DNA of 64,000 bases from Sediminibacterium soli. Lineage in GTDB: Bacteria; Bacteroidota; Bacteroidia; Chitinophagales; Chitinophagaceae. Positions 33,076 through 41,801 of this stretch are shown piece after piece. The stretch lies in NCBI RefSeq assembly GCF_009939225.1, contig NZ_JAACJR010000003.1, positions 310,001 through 374,000 on the forward strand, written 5' to 3'. The notes under the pieces were generated by a model. It searched no databases. It was not told the DNA's origin and was given only the letters and a program-made list of their open reading frames with translations. A program made the translations under genes and the position numbers. Position 1 is the first letter of the stretch. Every line of letters starts with the position of its first letter.

Positions 33076-34890
33076 ATGGAAATCAGAAACATTGCCATCA
33101 TCGCACACGTTGACCATGGCAAAACGACATTGGTAGACAGGATATTACATGCCACAAAGGTCTTCCGCGACAACCAGGAAACGGGCGAATTGATCATGGA
33201 TAGCAATGACCTGGAAAGGGAGCGTGGCATCACCATTTTCAGCAAAAACGCGGCCGTAACCTATAAAGACATCAAAATAAATGTGATCGATACCCCGGGG
33301 CACAGCGATTTCGGCGGTGAAGTGGAGCGCGTACTGAAAATGGCCGATGGTGTGATACTGCTGGTGGATGCGTTTGAAGGACCGATGCCTCAAACGCGTT
33401 TTGTATTGCAGAAGGCATTGCAGCTGAACCTGCACCCCATCGTGGTGATCAATAAAGTGGATAAACCCAATTGCCGTCCTGATGAAGTGCACGATGCGGT
33501 GTTCGAACTGTTCTTCAACCTGGACGCAACGGAAGAGCAGCTCAACTTCCCCACATTCTATGGAAGCGGTAAGAACGGTTGGTTCAACGACAGTCTTACA
33601 CCCTCTGAAGATATCACGCCGTTAATGGATGGCATCCTCAAATATGTACCCACCCCGAAAATAACCGAGGGTAACCTGCAGCTGCAGATCACTTCGCTCG
33701 ATTACTCATCGTTCCTGGGTCGTATTGCCATCGGAAAAGTGACCCGTGGTTCTATCAGGGAAAACCAGCAGGTGGCCCTGATGCAGACAGACGGTTCGAT
33801 AAAAAAAGTGCGTGTAAAAGAATTGTATGTGTTTGAAGGAATGGGCAAACGCAAGGTAAGCGAGGTATTATCGGGCGATCTTTGTGCCGTAGTGGGTCTG
33901 GAAGATTTCAATATCGGGGATACCATCGCCGACGCGGAAAATCCCGAGGCATTACCGGTGATCAGCGTGGATGAACCTACGATGAGCATGACCTTCAGCA
34001 TCAACAACTCGCCGTTCTTTGGCAAGGATGGAAAATTCGTTACCTCACGTCACCTGCGCGACAGACTGATGAAAGAAACCGAGAAAAACCTTGCGCTGCG
34101 TGTGGAAGACACAGACAGTGCGGATAGCTTTCTGGTTTACGGACGCGGTATCCTTCACCTCGGTGTACTGGTAGAAACCATGCGTCGCGAAGGGTATGAG
34201 CTGACGGTTGGTAACCCGCAGGTGCTGGTGAAAACAATCGATGGCAAAAAACACGAGCCCTATGAAAACCTGGTGGTGGATGTTCCGGCAGACTTCAGCG
34301 GTAAGGTTATCGACCTGGTTACCCAGCGCAAAGGAGAGATGCAGGTAATGGAAAGCAAGGGCGAAATGCAGCACCTTGAATTCGAGATCCCTTCACGCGG
34401 ACTGATCGGCCTGCGCTCGCAGATGCTGACCAACACCGCCGGTGAGGCCGTGATGGCGCACCGTTTCGTTGATTACAAACCATGGAAAGGCCCCATCCCC
34501 GGAAGAAACAACGGCGTACTGATCTCCAAATTCCAGGGAACCACCACCGCTTATTCCATCGATAAACTGCAGGACCGCGGCGCTTTCTTTATCGATCCGG
34601 GAGAAGAAGTGTATGCAGGACAGATCATCGCCGAGCATATTAAACCAGGCGACCTGAACGTAAATGCCGTGGAAGCGAAAAAACTTACCAACCACCGTGC
34701 CAGCGGAAGCGACGACAGTGTGCGCATTACGCCAAAACTTCAGTTTACACTCGAAGAATGTATGGAATACATCCAGCAGGATGAGTGCATCGAAGTAACT
34801 CCCAAGAATATCCGTATGCGTAAAGTGATACTGAACGAAGAAGACCGCAAGAAGAACCAGAGGAGCATGCAGAGCGAAGCGGTGGGATAA
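33076..34890 (+). CDS. typA: Ribosome-associated GTPase TypA/BipA
   Basis: This translational GTPase binds the ribosome under stress and helps 50S assembly. It has the EF-G-like G domain with HVDHGKTTL (P loop, 11-19), RGITIFSKN (switch I), [12 protein letters not shown] (switch II) and [10 protein letters not shown]-Tu-like domain II, EF-G-like domains III and V ([22 protein letters not shown]) and the TypA-specific C-terminal domain ([19 protein letters not shown]) follow. 604 aa, the normal length. It has a textbook promoter upstream and a terminator at 34917. Confidence 0.98.
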   Translation: MEIRNIAIIAHVDHGKTTLVDRILHATKVFRDNQETGELIMDSNDLERERGITIFSKNAAVTYKDIKINVIDTPGHSDFGGEVERVLKMADGVILLVDAFEGPMPQTRFVLQKALQLNLHPIVVINKVDKPNCRPDEVHDAVFELFFNLDATEEQLNFPTFYGSGKNGWFNDSLTPSEDITPLMDGILKYVPTPKITEGNLQLQITSLDYSSFLGRIAIGKVTRGSIRENQQVALMQTDGSIKKVRVKELYVFEGMGKRKVSEVLSGDLCAVVGLEDFNIGDTIADAENPEALPVISVDEPTMSMTFSINNSPFFGKDGKFVTSRHLRDRLMKETEKNLALRVEDTDSADSFLVYGRGILHLGVLVETMRREGYELTVGNPQVLVKTIDGKKHEPYENLVVDVPADFSGKVIDLVTQRKGEMQVMESKGEMQHLEFEIPSRGLIGLRSQMLTNTAGEAVMAHRFVDYKPWKGPIPGRNNGVLISKFQGTTTAYSIDKLQDRGAFFIDPGEEVYAGQIIAEHIKPGDLNVNAVEAKKLTNHRASGSDDSVRITPKLQFTLEECMEYIQQDECIEVTPKNIRMRKVILNEEDRKKNQRSMQSEAVG

Positions 34891-34905
34891 CCCGGCAACG
34901 ATATT

Positions 34906-35100
34906 TTATTCTTCAGAGCCATCTGTCTTGTGCAGATGGCTTTTTTTATGCACTGCCTCTGACAGTAACTGGTTGGTTTCGCAGTTATCGCCGTCGCAGC
35001 AGGGCAAGGCATTGGTATGACATACCGGGCACTGGTAATGCCCGTGCACATGCACCAGCTGCACAGACTGCCCGCAAAAAAGACATGGCTGTTCCTGCAT
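34906..35100 (-). CDS. Small cysteine-rich zinc-ribbon-like protein
   Basis: This 64-residue protein has paired cysteines that could hold zinc: PCLFCG (5-9), YQCPVCHTNALPCCDGDNC (22-41) and several histidines (VHVHGHYQ). The first CxxC and the CPVC pair look like a zinc-ribbon knuckle set; the second half adds CC and C. The family seems limited to Bacteroidota and has no assigned role that I know. The tail VHKKSHLHKTDGSEE is encoded by the typA terminator stem, so it may carry no function. Real gene status rests on the cysteine spacing and start position. Confidence 0.72.
   Translation of the reverse strand: MQEQPCLFCGQSVQLVHVHGHYQCPVCHTNALPCCDGDNCETNQLLSEAVHKKSHLHKTDGSEE
34917..34947 (+). 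terminator. typA terminator, inside the 3' end of the convergent gene
   Basis: A perfect 9-bp stem AGCCATCTG / CAGATGGCT with a 7-base loop is followed by T6. It lies within the last codons of the minus-strand zinc-ribbon gene, so the same DNA codes and terminates. Confidence 0.85.
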
Positions 35101-35181
35101 TTGGTAAAATTAACGGATTACGGATGATGTTGGCGTGAGACTTGGGTCGTCAGACCTGAGACAGAGGCCCTGCTCAAAAGA

Positions 35182-35212
35182 AAAGCCACCATGCGGCAGC
35201 ATGATGGCTTTC
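35182..35212 (-). terminator. Terminator of the small exported protein gene
   Basis: A 13-bp stem with one mismatch (AAAGCCACCATGC / GCATGATGGCTTT) with a GGC loop; on the minus strand it ends in a short T run, 20 bases beyond the stop at 35232. Confidence 0.7.
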
Positions 35213-35231
35213 AAAATAAATGAAGTGAACC

Positions 35232-35648
35232 TTAGTTCTTGCTAACAACTACTTCTTCCTGCACGCTTGTTTTCACATTCACGCTGTATTTTTCAATGGC
35301 AGCGGTCTTGGGATCTTCGATCACGAAAGTGAGCTTGCTCACTTCTGATTTCGGCAGTTTGAAAGTTTTGTTGAAGTTCTTGTCTTCAAAATGTGACTTG
35401 TACAGTATTTCACCCTGCTCGTCCAGAACAGACAACAGGAAAGTGCTGCCCGAAGGGTTGCTGTAAGTTACTTTGAAAGACAGTTGGTTGTCTTTGTCAA
35501 CACCTGTGTATTTAACTTCTGCTTTGGTTGCTTCGAAAGCAGCGGTCTTATCGGTGGTGTTGGCGTTGGCAGACAGGAACATTGTTGCGGCTAACAGGTT
35601 ACCAAAAAAGAACCTTTTAGCGATTGTAACGATTGCTTGTGTTTTCAT
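35232..35648 (-). CDS. Small exported protein of unknown function
   Basis: This 138-residue protein has a signal peptide (FFFGNLLAATMFLSANA, cleavage about residue 27). The mature part is a single beta-rich domain, with repeated alternation such as VKYTGVDKDNQLSFKVTYSN and STFLLSVLDEQGEILY, that looks like a periplasmic beta-sandwich. I do not recognise a named family, though proteins with this layout are common in Chitinophagaceae. The ATG at 35648 is chosen; an ATG three codons upstream is also possible. A TACCTTTG box on the minus strand at 35832-35839 would give a 5' leader of about 180 bases. Confidence 0.7.
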   Translation of the reverse strand: MKTQAIVTIAKRFFFGNLLAATMFLSANANTTDKTAAFEATKAEVKYTGVDKDNQLSFKVTYSNPSGSTFLLSVLDEQGEILYKSHFEDKNFNKTFKLPKSEVSKLTFVIEDPKTAAIEKYSVNVKTSVQEEVVVSKN

Positions 35649-35831
35649 AATCCTCAATATTTAATTTTTTATTATACAATAAAATTCCAGGGCGGACCGG
35701 TTGGGCCGCGGCGGCAAACAGCTTATCATACATGGGAACAATCGGAAGATGTACGTGTACCGTAACGGTAATCCAGGTTAATCTATGATGTACATCGAAC
35801 CAAGTAGCTACTCTTAATACGTTAACGGGAG

Positions 35832-35839
35832 CAAAGGTA
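35832..35839 (-). promoter_or_regulatory. Minus-strand -7 box TACCTTTG with a long leader
   Basis: An exact TAnnTTTG match far upstream (about 183 bases) of the ATG at 35648. The leader between them has short palindromes (TGATGTACATCA, GTACACGTAC). No other minus-strand start fits it. The 273-base gap 35649-35922 contains no gene I can see. Confidence 0.4.
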
Positions 35840-35922
35840 ACCCCGGTGTATGTAAATTCCGGTCATTATTTTAATCTTAACAGAATGGTTAATAACGAAC
35901 AGTTGTTCGTAAAAACAATACA

Positions 35923-36921
35923 TTATTTATTTTCTGTAATTGTCTTCCAGAGCAGGTCTTTCAATTCCATAAGACCGGTTTGGGTGACGGAAGAGATGAA
36001 TAAGTGCGGGATATTCGGCGGCAGTTCTTTTGCGATCGCTTCTTTCAGTTCCTCATCCAGCATATCGCTTTTACTTACTGCGATGATAAAGTCTTTCTGC
36101 AATAATTCGGGATTGTATTCTTCGAGTTCTTTTCTGAGTATCTCAAATTCCTGTTTATGGTCTTTGCTGTCGGCCGGTAGCAGGAACAGCAAAACGGAAT
36201 TGCGTTCTATATGCCGCAGGAAGCGATGGCCCAGTCCCTTTCCCTCTGCCGCTCCTTCGATAATGCCGGGCAGGTCTGCAATGCAGAACGAGCGCTGGTC
36301 GCGGTACTGCACCATACCCAGTTGCGGTACCAGTGTGGTAAATGCATAATTCGCGATCTTGGGTTTTGCCGCAGTGATCACCGATAACAAAGTTGATTTA
36401 CCTGCATTGGGGAAACCCACAAGACCCACATCGGCGAGCACTTTCAGTTCGATGACCTTCCATCCTTCCATGCCTGGTTCGCCGGGTTGTGCATGTTCGG
36501 GCGCCTGGTTGGTGGGAGTGGCAAAATTGCCGTTACCCAAACCGCCGCGGCCGCCGCGCAGCCAGATGATTTCCTGGCCGTCCTGAAGTATTTCTGCTTC
36601 TTTTTCCCCGGTCTCTTCATTACGCGTGATCGTTCCCAGGGGCACTTCTATGATGATGTCTTTACCGTCTCTGCCGGTGGAATTGTTTTTGCTGCCGTTC
36701 TCTCCATTTTCCGCAAGCACATTCTTGAAGTACCGCAGGTGCAGCAATGTCCATAGATTGCTGTTGCCTTTAAGAATGATATGTCCTCCGCGACCGCCGT
36801 CACCGCCGTCGGGTCCGCCGTAAGCAGTAAGCTTGTTGCGCATAAAATGACGCGATCCCGCACCTCCATGGCCGCTCCGCGCAAATATCCTGATATAGTC
36901 TATAAAGTTCTTTTCCGACAC
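35923..36921 (-). CDS. obgE: GTPase Obg/CgtA
   Basis: This essential GTPase acts in late 50S ribosome assembly and growth control. It has the glycine-rich Obg fold ([14 protein letters not shown] near 35-48, [19 protein letters not shown]), then the G domain with [11 protein letters not shown] (about 170), [20 protein letters not shown] and SKSDML. 332 aa without the variable C-terminal OCT domain. The start codon is GTG ([10 protein letters not shown]). A TACCTTCG box ends only 4 bases before that GTG, so the transcript may be nearly leaderless. It stands alone. Confidence 0.96.
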   Translation of the reverse strand: MSEKNFIDYIRIFARSGHGGAGSRHFMRNKLTAYGGPDGGDGGRGGHIILKGNSNLWTLLHLRYFKNVLAENGENGSKNNSTGRDGKDIIIEVPLGTITRNEETGEKEAEILQDGQEIIWLRGGRGGLGNGNFATPTNQAPEHAQPGEPGMEGWKVIELKVLADVGLVGFPNAGKSTLLSVITAAKPKIANYAFTTLVPQLGMVQYRDQRSFCIADLPGIIEGAAEGKGLGHRFLRHIERNSVLLFLLPADSKDHKQEFEILRKELEEYNPELLQKDFIIAVSKSDMLDEELKEAIAKELPPNIPHLFISSVTQTGLMELKDLLWKTITENK

Positions 36922-37038
36922 AGCGCGAAGGTAGGTATTTGGTTTGTTCGGTTGGTTTATCGATGCTAATGGTTATCGGCGCCCTGTCATACAAGGTATA
37001 ACAGTCAGAACAGGGTTCTTTTGAGCGATGAAAAACGA

Positions 37039-37638
37039 TCAGTCCCCCGGTTTCATTTCTTCCCATGTCCGGTACAGCACTTCCTGCGCCGGTCTGCCGG
37101 GTGGTATTTCCCTCAGCGGCTCGGTTTCTTTCCAGCTGGCGCGCATGTCTGCGGGAAGGGACTGGTACAGTCGGGTGCCGGCTGTTTTCCAGCGTATCAT
37201 GTCATCGCTGACGGCTTTTGTTCTTTTTGCAGGATTGCCGACGATCAGGCTTCTTGCCTCGAATACTTCACCGGCTTTCAGAAAACTCAGTGCACCAACA
37301 ATGCATTCGTCGCCCAGCACAACTTCATCCATGATAATGCTGTTCATTCCCACCAGGCAGTTTTTTCCGATCTGCGCCCCGTGGATAACGGCGCCATGAC
37401 CGATATGTGCATTTTCTTTCAGCACCACGGTAATACCCGGAAACATATGAATGGTACAGTTCTCCTGCACATTGCAGCCGTCTTCGATAACAATGCCGCC
37501 CCAGTCGCCGCGTATGGCTGCGCCGGGACCGATGTATACATTTTTACCGATGACCACATTGCCCGTAACGGCTGCCTGCGGATGCACAAAAGACGAGGGA
37601 TCTATGACGGGGATGAAATCTTTGTAGGCGTAGACCAT
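37039..37638 (-). CDS. paaY: PaaY-like hexapeptide-repeat protein (gamma-carbonic-anhydrase/thioesterase type)
   Basis: A left-handed beta-helix protein built from hexapeptide repeats (VTGNVVIGKNVYIGPGAAIRGDW, ENAHIGHGAVIHGAQIGKNCLVGMNSIIMDE) with three zinc-type histidines in IHMFPG and IGHGAVIHG. In phenylacetate catabolism PaaY hydrolyses toxic dead-end thioesters such as the tropone-type CoA. 199 aa. It is the last gene of the paa operon, 55 bases after paaI, with a TTTGAAAA repeat arm in that gap. Its place here, not the fold, supports the PaaY name; without it a carbonic anhydrase-like label would fit as well. Confidence 0.82.
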   Translation of the reverse strand: MVYAYKDFIPVIDPSSFVHPQAAVTGNVVIGKNVYIGPGAAIRGDWGGIVIEDGCNVQENCTIHMFPGITVVLKENAHIGHGAVIHGAQIGKNCLVGMNSIIMDEVVLGDECIVGALSFLKAGEVFEARSLIVGNPAKRTKAVSDDMIRWKTAGTRLYQSLPADMRASWKETEPLREIPPGRPAQEVLYRTWEEMKPGD

Positions 37639-37639
37639 G

Positions 37640-37670
37640 GATAATTTGAAAATTTGATAATTTGAAAATG
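37640..37670. repeat. Single arm of the TTTGAAAA repeat family
   Basis: ATAATTTGAAAATTTGATAATTTGAAAATG lies between paaI and paaY without a second arm. It is the same word set as the elements at 24.25, 47.47 and 51.36 kb. Confidence 0.6.
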
Positions 37671-37693
37671 CAGAACCAAATCAACTTCCGGGC

Positions 37694-38116
37694 TTAGGGT
37701 AAATGTTTGTCTGTTTTGTAGCAGGTGCCTTTGAAGAGGGCCACAAGTTCGTTGTGCTGGTTGGTAACATGGATCAGGTACAGGCCTGTGCGCCTGGTCT
37801 GGCTGATGCGTTTTGCTTCTGCGGTAAGTGTATCGCCTTCCCGGCCGGGTTTGGGAAAAGAGATCGATGCATCCAGCGCCACGGTGATCATGCCATCGCT
37901 GTTGCACGCAAATGCGAAGGCGCTGTCGGCAAGTGCAAAACTGATACCGCCGTGGGCAATGCCGAAGCCGTTGAGCATTTCCTTTCGCAGCACCATCTGT
38001 ATCCTGCTGTACCCTTCTTTTACATCGAGTACCTGTACATTCATCCACCGGCTGAAATAATCGGTTTCCAGCATCCGGTTCACCACTTTTTTTGCAAGCA
38101 GGTCTTTTTCGTCCAT
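37694..38116 (-). CDS. paaI: PaaI-type hotdog-fold thioesterase
   Basis: This small acyl-CoA thioesterase hydrolyses phenylacetyl-CoA-derived thioesters and rescues CoA from dead-end products. The hotdog domain has the family signature LNGFGIAHGGISFALADSAFAFACNS, with an Asp in the helix as catalytic residue, and ALDASISFPKPGREGDTL. 140 aa from the ATG at 38116, which is 1 base after the paaG stop codon, indicating tight cotranscription. The frame stays open upstream inside paaG, so the longer version is not preferred. Confidence 0.92.
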   Translation of the reverse strand: MDEKDLLAKKVVNRMLETDYFSRWMNVQVLDVKEGYSRIQMVLRKEMLNGFGIAHGGISFALADSAFAFACNSDGMITVALDASISFPKPGREGDTLTAEAKRISQTRRTGLYLIHVTNQHNELVALFKGTCYKTDKHLP

Positions 38117-38117
38117 A

Positions 38118-38894
38118 TTATTCGCCTTTGAAGTTGGGAGATCTTTTTTCGAGGAAAGCCTGTACACCTTCTCTGAAATCATGTGTTGCGGCACAGACCT
38201 GCTGAAAAGTGTCTTCCAGCTGCAGCTGCCCGTTGAGATCGCCGGTGGCAGAATGATTCAGCAGTTCTTTGATATGCCCCAGCGCTTTGGTGGGCATGGC
38301 CGCCAGCGAGACCGCTATCTTTTTGCTTTCATCGGCCAGTGCTTCGTCTGCAAACACTTTGTATACCATCCCCATCGAGAGCGCATCCGCGGCAGACACT
38401 TTATCGCCCAGCATCATCAGTGCGCTTGCGCGCTGAAAGCCAACCAGTCTTGGCAGATGCCAGGTGCCGCCGCTGTCAGGTACCAGTCCTATTTTTGAAA
38501 ATGCCTGCAGGAACGATGCCGATGCTGCGGCCACCACGATATCGCAGGCCAGCGCTATATTGGCACCCGCACCTGCCGCCACACCGTTTACCGCAGCCAC
38601 AACCGGTTTGGGAAGGGAGCGGAGTCTTTGTATGATCGGGTTATACTGTTCGCTCAGTATCCGGCCCATGCCCGGGCCATCGGGATCCACCACGTCCGCC
38701 AGGTCCTGTCCTGCAGAAAATCCCTTGCCTGCACCGCTGATATGTATACACCTGATGCCGGTATCTTTCCGGCAGGTGTCAAGCGCTTCCTGTAACCGAA
38801 GCGCCATTTCCCGGTTAAAGGAATTGAGTTTGTCGGGCCGGTTCAGTGTGATGAACGCAACACTATTTTCTGTATGGAACAGAATGGAAGACAT
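38118..38894 (-). CDS. paaG: Enoyl-CoA hydratase/isomerase family, PaaG-type
   Basis: This crotonase-fold enzyme in the phenylacetate pathway isomerises ring-1,2-epoxyphenylacetyl-CoA to the oxepin. It has the crotonase oxyanion motifs AGKGFSAGQDLADV (about 62) and VNGVAAGAGANIALACDIVVAA (about 105), then FLQAFSKIGLVPDSGGTW, where Asp takes the catalytic place typical of PaaG rather than a Glu. 258 aa. It lies 38 bases after paaD. Another crotonase such as PaaF could look alike, but the position and the Asp favour PaaG. Confidence 0.88.
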   Translation of the reverse strand: MSSILFHTENSVAFITLNRPDKLNSFNREMALRLQEALDTCRKDTGIRCIHISGAGKGFSAGQDLADVVDPDGPGMGRILSEQYNPIIQRLRSLPKPVVAAVNGVAAGAGANIALACDIVVAAASASFLQAFSKIGLVPDSGGTWHLPRLVGFQRASALMMLGDKVSAADALSMGMVYKVFADEALADESKKIAVSLAAMPTKALGHIKELLNHSATGDLNGQLQLEDTFQQVCAATHDFREGVQAFLEKRSPNFKGE

Positions 38895-38932
38895 AAAAAT
38901 CGTTTATTATTAAAATAAGAGGCTTTGCTATC

Positions 38933-39445
38933 TCAATGACACTTAAAATAATCAAACGGCTCTCCGCAATCATTGCACTGGTACAGGGCCTTGCATGCCG
39001 TACTGCCAAACTGCGATACCACTCTTGTACGGTACGAGTTACAGAGCGGGCACTGAATTGCCTCCTCCCGCTGAAAATGGTCGGGCGTACAAACCGATTG
39101 AGCGGGAAGGGGCGGCGCAATGCCAAATGCTTTCAGTTTCTGTTTGCCCGATTCGCTGATCCAGTCTGTTGTCCAGGCAGGCGATAATGTCTGGTTGATC
39201 ACGATATCCTGAAATCCGGCCTGCAGCAGCGCCATGCGGATATGCATTTTCATCATGTCTATGGCCGGGCATCCGCTGTACGTGGGCGTAACCGTTATTT
39301 CCACACACCGGCCCTCTGTTTCGATATTGCGGACGATACCCAGATCGATCACCGATAAAACGGGCACTTCGGGGTCGGGCACCGTTTCCAGTATCTCACG
39401 GATATGCTGTATGGCCGGGTCGATATGTGTTGCCGTTGTTTTCAT
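38933..39445 (-). CDS. paaD: Phenylacetyl-CoA epoxidase subunit PaaD (MIP18-type)
   Basis: This accessory protein of the epoxidase system is probably used for iron-sulfur or diiron maturation. The N-terminal MIP18/DUF59 domain shows VPDPEVPVLSVIDLGIVRN and YSGCPAIDMM. A C-terminal zinc-binding part has IQCPLCNSYRTRVVSQFGSTACKALYQCNDC. 170 aa. The ATG at 39445 lies 2 bases after the paaC stop; an upstream ATG at 39454, overlapping that stop, is an equal alternative that adds three residues. The gene order paaABCD is that of known paa operons. Confidence 0.93.
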   Translation of the reverse strand: MKTTATHIDPAIQHIREILETVPDPEVPVLSVIDLGIVRNIETEGRCVEITVTPTYSGCPAIDMMKMHIRMALLQAGFQDIVINQTLSPAWTTDWISESGKQKLKAFGIAPPLPAQSVCTPDHFQREEAIQCPLCNSYRTRVVSQFGSTACKALYQCNDCGEPFDYFKCH

Positions 39446-39447
39446 GA

Positions 39448-40212
39448 TCACCATGCTGCGCCGGGATAGGCTCTTTGCAGGAACTGCATTTCTGCAAGGA
39501 TATAACCCAGGTGTTCGGAATGTATTCCTTTTTTGCCTCCCGATTGCGTCCAGGTATTTTCCGGAACAGTCAGTGTTGCTTCTTCCAGAACCTGTTTTAT
39601 TTTTTGTTCCCAGTCTGCTTTGACCCGCGCAGGATCCACGGCAAACACTTCCGTTTCGTATGCTTCCGGAATAAACATGTCGCCGGTATACGTCCAGAGC
39701 AGGTCAAGCGCCCGGTTCATTCTTTCATGACTCTCTTCCGTACCGTCACCAAGACGTATCACCCACTCGCTGCTCCAGCGCAGGTGATAGCTTACTTCTT
39801 TCCACGCTTTTTCCGCTATGGCAGCCAATTGTGCATCACCGCTTTTCTGCAGCTGCCGGTAAAGATAATATTGGTAAGCGCTGAAAAAGAACTGTCGCAA
39901 AACCGTCTGCGCCCAATCGCCGTTGGGCAATTCAGCGATCAGGGTATTCTTAAAATCCGGTACGTCGCGCAGGTAGGCCAGGGTATCTTCCGTGGCGCCA
40001 TTACCGGTTAATTCCGCTGCATACTGGTAAAAATTACGCGCCTGGCCAAGCAGGTCCAGCGCAATATTGGAGATGGCGATATCCTGTTCCAGTACCGGTC
40101 CGTGCCCGCACCATTCGCTGTTGCGGTGTCCCAGGATGAGTGCATTGTCTCCCAGGTGCGTTGCATAATGGATAAGCCTGCTTTTTGTGGTATCGGTTAT
40201 CTGGTCAGCCAT
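39448..40212 (-). CDS. paaC: Phenylacetyl-CoA epoxidase subunit PaaC
   Basis: This is the structural (inactive ferritin-like) partner of the catalytic PaaA subunit. The four-helix-bundle sequence includes HLGDNALILGHRNSEWCGHGPVLEQDIAISNIALDLLGQARNFY and EKAWKEVSYHLRWSSEWVIRLGDGTEESHERM, both typical. 254 aa. It is separated from paaB by a 106-base gap filled by a long GC-rich palindrome, and runs directly into paaD. Confidence 0.95.
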   Translation of the reverse strand: MADQITDTTKSRLIHYATHLGDNALILGHRNSEWCGHGPVLEQDIAISNIALDLLGQARNFYQYAAELTGNGATEDTLAYLRDVPDFKNTLIAELPNGDWAQTVLRQFFFSAYQYYLYRQLQKSGDAQLAAIAEKAWKEVSYHLRWSSEWVIRLGDGTEESHERMNRALDLLWTYTGDMFIPEAYETEVFAVDPARVKADWEQKIKQVLEEATLTVPENTWTQSGGKKGIHSEHLGYILAEMQFLQRAYPGAAW

Positions 40213-40228
40213 GTCTAACTGTTTGGTG

Positions 40229-40318
40229 TACCTTCCGTGCCGCCGTGTCTCTGTTGTTATTTTCCGAAAACCGGGAACGTTGTATTAGCGCAGAGACAGG
40301 CGGACAGGGAGGATGGTA
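40229..40318. repeat. Intra-operon imperfect palindrome between paaB and paaC
   Basis: The left arm TACCTTCCGTGCCGCCGTGT... (40229-40253) is answered by 40291-40318, whose complement starts TACCATCCTCCCTGTCCGCC. Both end in TGTCTCTG. The right arm ends one base before the paaB stop codon. The sequence is unrelated to the other palindromes but has the same design. Confidence 0.7.
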
Positions 40319-40603
40319 TTACATATGTTTGACCTCATCGGGCAGATCGTAAAAGGTCGGGTGCCGGTAAGCCTTGTCATTGGCCGGATCATATAGTTCA
40401 CCGGCTTCGGTGGGATTACTGGCATGGATGTGTTTGCTCTCAACAACCCAGATGCTCACACCTTCCATGCGGCGGGTATACACGTCGCGCGCGTTTTCGA
40501 TCGCCATCTGTGCATCGGCCGCATGCAGACTGCCCACATGTTTGTGATCCAGTCCCTGGCGGCTGCGGATGAATATTTCCCAGAGAGGCCATTCTTTGTT
40601 CAT
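40319..40603 (-). CDS. paaB: Phenylacetyl-CoA epoxidase subunit PaaB
   Basis: This small subunit holds PaaAC dimers together in the epoxidase. The family signature is present from the start: WPLWEIFIRSRQGLDHKHVGSLHAADAQMAIENARDVYTRR, then GVSIWVVES. 94 aa, normal length. The gaps on both sides (129 bases to paaA and 106 to paaC) hold palindromes, unusual inside an operon whose products form one complex. Confidence 0.95.
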   Translation of the reverse strand: MNKEWPLWEIFIRSRQGLDHKHVGSLHAADAQMAIENARDVYTRRMEGVSIWVVESKHIHASNPTEAGELYDPANDKAYRHPTFYDLPDEVKHM

Positions 40604-40626
40604 GTCAGTCTATTAGATTGTTGGTA

Positions 40627-40711
40627 GATAGGTTCAATTGTTATATGGTTCGGATCAGTTGTAAGCAATCAGGCTGTATGACAATTAAGCCATATAACCA
40701 TTCAACTTATC
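40627..40711. repeat. Intra-operon palindrome, ATGGTTA family, between paaA and paaB
   Basis: GATAGGTTCAATTGTTATATGG at 40627 matches the complement of ...CCATATAACCATTCAACTTATC ending at 40711. It shares words with the elements at 22.34, 24.29 and 47.5 kb. Confidence 0.7.
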
Positions 40712-40732
40712 AGCCGATCAGCCTTTCAACTG

Positions 40733-41671
40733 TTACGCCACTTTCTGTTCGCTCTTTTTCTTCTCTGCATAGGCCGATGCCGCTTCCCTTACCCAGGCGC
40801 CGTCTTCCCAGGCTTTTTTCCTGGCGTTGAGACGATCCCTGTTGCAGGGACCGTTGCCGCTGACCACCTGCCAGAACTCGTCCCAGTTGATCGGTCCAAA
40901 ATCGTAGTGACCGCGGGTTTCGTTCCATGTAAGGTCTTTGTCGGGCAGGGTCAGTCCCAATATCTTTACCTGGTCTGCACAGATGTCTACAAATTTCTGG
41001 CGCAGTTCGTCGTTGGTGAAGCGTTTGATCTTCCAGCGCATGCTTTGTATCGTGTTGGGACTTTCGTCGTCCGTGGGACCGAACATCATGATGCTGGGCC
41101 ACCACCAACGGTTAAGGGCATCCTGCGCCATGTTCTTCTGTGCTTCGTTTCCCCTGCTGAGCGTGAGCAGTATTTCAAAGCCCTGGCGCTGGTGAAAGCT
41201 TTCTTCTTTGCAAACACGCACCATCGCCCTGGCATAGGGACCGAAGCTTGCGCGGCAAAGCGGCACCTGGTTCATAATAGCGGCCCCGTCTACCAGCCAG
41301 CCTATGGCACCCATATCGGCCCAGCTTAGTGTGGGGTAATTGAAGATGGAAGAATATTTAGCCCTGCCTGAATGCAGCTGTTCATACATCTCATCACGTG
41401 TGATGCCCAGTGTTTCGGCGGCGGAATACAGATAGAGACCATGCCCGGCTTCGTCCTGCACCTTGGCCAGCAGTATCGATTTCCTGCGCAGGCTGGGTGC
41501 ACGCGTAATCCAGTTGCCCTCGGGCAGCATGCCAACGATCTCGCTGTGCGCATGCTGGCTGATCTGGCGGATCAGTGTCTGCCGGTATTTTTCCGGCATC
41601 CAGTCCTTCGGCTCGATGCGGATCTCCCTGTCGATCTTATCCTGAAATATGTCTTCCAGGTTCTTCTCCAT
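40733..41671 (-). CDS. paaA: Phenylacetyl-CoA epoxidase catalytic subunit PaaA
   Basis: This diiron monooxygenase makes ring-1,2-epoxyphenylacetyl-CoA. The ferritin-like core shows diiron ligand motifs: [17 protein letters not shown] (ExxH) and [14 protein letters not shown] (ExxH). The substrate-end sequence [22 protein letters not shown] is also conserved. 312 aa; the ATG at 41671 begins [20 protein letters not shown]. It heads the operon paaABCDGIY. The promoter and operator at 41689-41728 indicate control by the TetR protein encoded at 44.4-45.0 kb. Confidence 0.96.
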   Translation of the reverse strand: MEKNLEDIFQDKIDREIRIEPKDWMPEKYRQTLIRQISQHAHSEIVGMLPEGNWITRAPSLRRKSILLAKVQDEAGHGLYLYSAAETLGITRDEMYEQLHSGRAKYSSIFNYPTLSWADMGAIGWLVDGAAIMNQVPLCRASFGPYARAMVRVCKEESFHQRQGFEILLTLSRGNEAQKNMAQDALNRWWWPSIMMFGPTDDESPNTIQSMRWKIKRFTNDELRQKFVDICADQVKILGLTLPDKDLTWNETRGHYDFGPINWDEFWQVVSGNGPCNRDRLNARKKAWEDGAWVREAASAYAEKKKSEQKVA

Positions 41672-41688
41672 ATAAACGATTGAGACGT

Positions 41689-41721
41689 AAATGTACAGAA
41701 ATCAGCCGAATCGCTAACAAA
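41689..41721 (-). promoter_or_regulatory. Putative paaA promoter
   Basis: On the minus strand TTTG (41718-41721), a 21-base spacer and TACATTTA (41689-41696, one mismatch) stand 17 bases before the paaA ATG. The -33 box lies inside the palindromic operator. Confidence 0.55.
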
Positions 41722-41728
41722 TGTTAGC
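41713..41728. promoter_or_regulatory. TetR-type operator upstream of paaA
   Basis: A perfect palindrome GCTAACA-AA-TGTTAGC, repeated with 14 of 16 matches upstream of the tetR gene (44960-44975). A further half-site TGTTAGC lies at 41756-41762, 34 bases (about three helical turns) away. Confidence 0.7.
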
Positions 41729-41801
41729 TTTTTCAATACATAAAATCGAGGATTTTGTTAGCATTTACATGGTAGCCGCAGATGGTCACTATCTTTCCTG
41801 C

